Below, piece by piece: positions 4,878 through 5,020 of a stretch of DNA of 5,020 nt (position 1 is the stretch's first letter; every line of letters starts with the position of its first letter). Source of the DNA: an uncultured Oscillospiraceae bacterium (GTDB lineage Bacteria; Bacillota; Clostridia; Oscillospirales; Oscillospiraceae). The stretch lies in the NCBI GenBank assembly GCA_934567115.1, contig CAKTJA010000109.1, forward strand, positions 1 through 5,020. Direction: 5' to 3'. A model generated the notes under the pieces. That model saw nothing but the letters and a program-made list of their open reading frames with translations, had not been told where the DNA came from and searched no databases. Both the position numbers and the translations under genes were made by a program.

Positions 4878-5020
4878 CAAAACAGACGTCCGGTTGGACG
4901 CCAAACTGAGCATATAGAAGAATGGACTTACGCAGCGTTGCGCATTCTCCGCTGCGCCCGACCGGAGGATAAAATAAAAGTAGGGCTTGAGGCTACCGGA
5001 CACTACAGCTACAACATCCT
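4878..5020 (+). pseudogene. IS110-family transposase fragment (Glu motif region), 5' part broken
   Basis: The frame reads QNRRPVGRQTEHIEEW, continues through a short helical stretch, and ends at the window edge with PEDKIKVGLEATGHYSYNIL. The (V/I)GLEATGHY block is the highly conserved second acidic motif of the DEDD transposases of IS110 elements, which move using a bridge RNA and a Tyr/Ser-containing recombinase. A complete protein would have a GIDVSK-like motif about 45-55 residues upstream of the Glu (codon at 4989). In this frame there is instead a stop at 4875, and no ATG, GTG or TTG before TTG 4938. The 5' part is therefore deleted or frameshifted. The rest lies beyond the window, so I cannot say whether the copy is otherwise complete. 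Confidence 0.75.
4878..5020. mobile_element. Partial IS110-family insertion element, left boundary undefined
   Basis: The transposase fragment marks a mobile element that runs off the right edge. IS110 elements lack long terminal inverted repeats and often leave no target duplication, so the left end cannot be fixed by eye. It probably lies somewhere between the MerR-like promoter (4740) and the fragment. The non-coding end upstream of the transposase is where IS110-group elements encode their bridge RNA. Confidence 0.5.

Overview
The window looks like a GC-rich member of the class Clostridia, probably of an Oscillospirales or Christensenellales type. This rests on a DUF1292 (YrzB-like) gene start, a bifunctional class A penicillin-binding protein with the RPCGSxIKP active-site context, strong AAGGAGG-type ribosome sites and SigA-type promoters. 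No taxonomic marker gene is present, so the placement is an inference.

Positions 1-255: the first 24 codons of a DUF1292 gene run leftward out of the window. A compact intergenic region holds two divergent SigA-type promoters whose -35 boxes are only 2 bp apart. The rightward promoter drives the main gene through a leader of about 75 nt that contains a perfect 7-bp hairpin with a GAAA tetraloop.

Positions 256-2883: an intact class A PBP (membrane anchor, GT51 glycosyltransferase, transpeptidase, Cys-rich C-terminal part, acidic tail). It polymerises and cross-links peptidoglycan on the outer face of the membrane. A very strong intrinsic terminator follows at 2961-2997. It may also serve the convergent gene on the other strand.

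Positions 3126-4241 (minus strand): a multi-pass membrane protein of unknown function with a C-terminal soluble domain and an internal 45-bp (15-residue) tandem duplication. Upstream of it on the same strand, a promoter at 4507-4535 would start a transcript near 4500. That transcript would first make a large branched stem-loop, then a terminator-like hairpin ending near 4345, and only then reach the membrane-protein gene. This is the least explained part of the window: either an independent RNA of about 155 nt or a regulated (attenuator-like) leader.

Positions 4536-5020: no intact gene. A promoter with a 19-bp spacer and a dyad, of the type activated by MerR-family regulators, is followed only by broken reading frames. 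From 4878 to the window end there is a recognisable piece of an IS110-family transposase (Glu motif of the DEDD active site) with a stop and no start just upstream. It appears decayed or frameshifted, and the window edge cuts it.

The genes do not form one operon. The PBP and DUF1292 genes share a divergent promoter region, the membrane-protein gene converges on the PBP gene, and the right end is a mobile-element scar.
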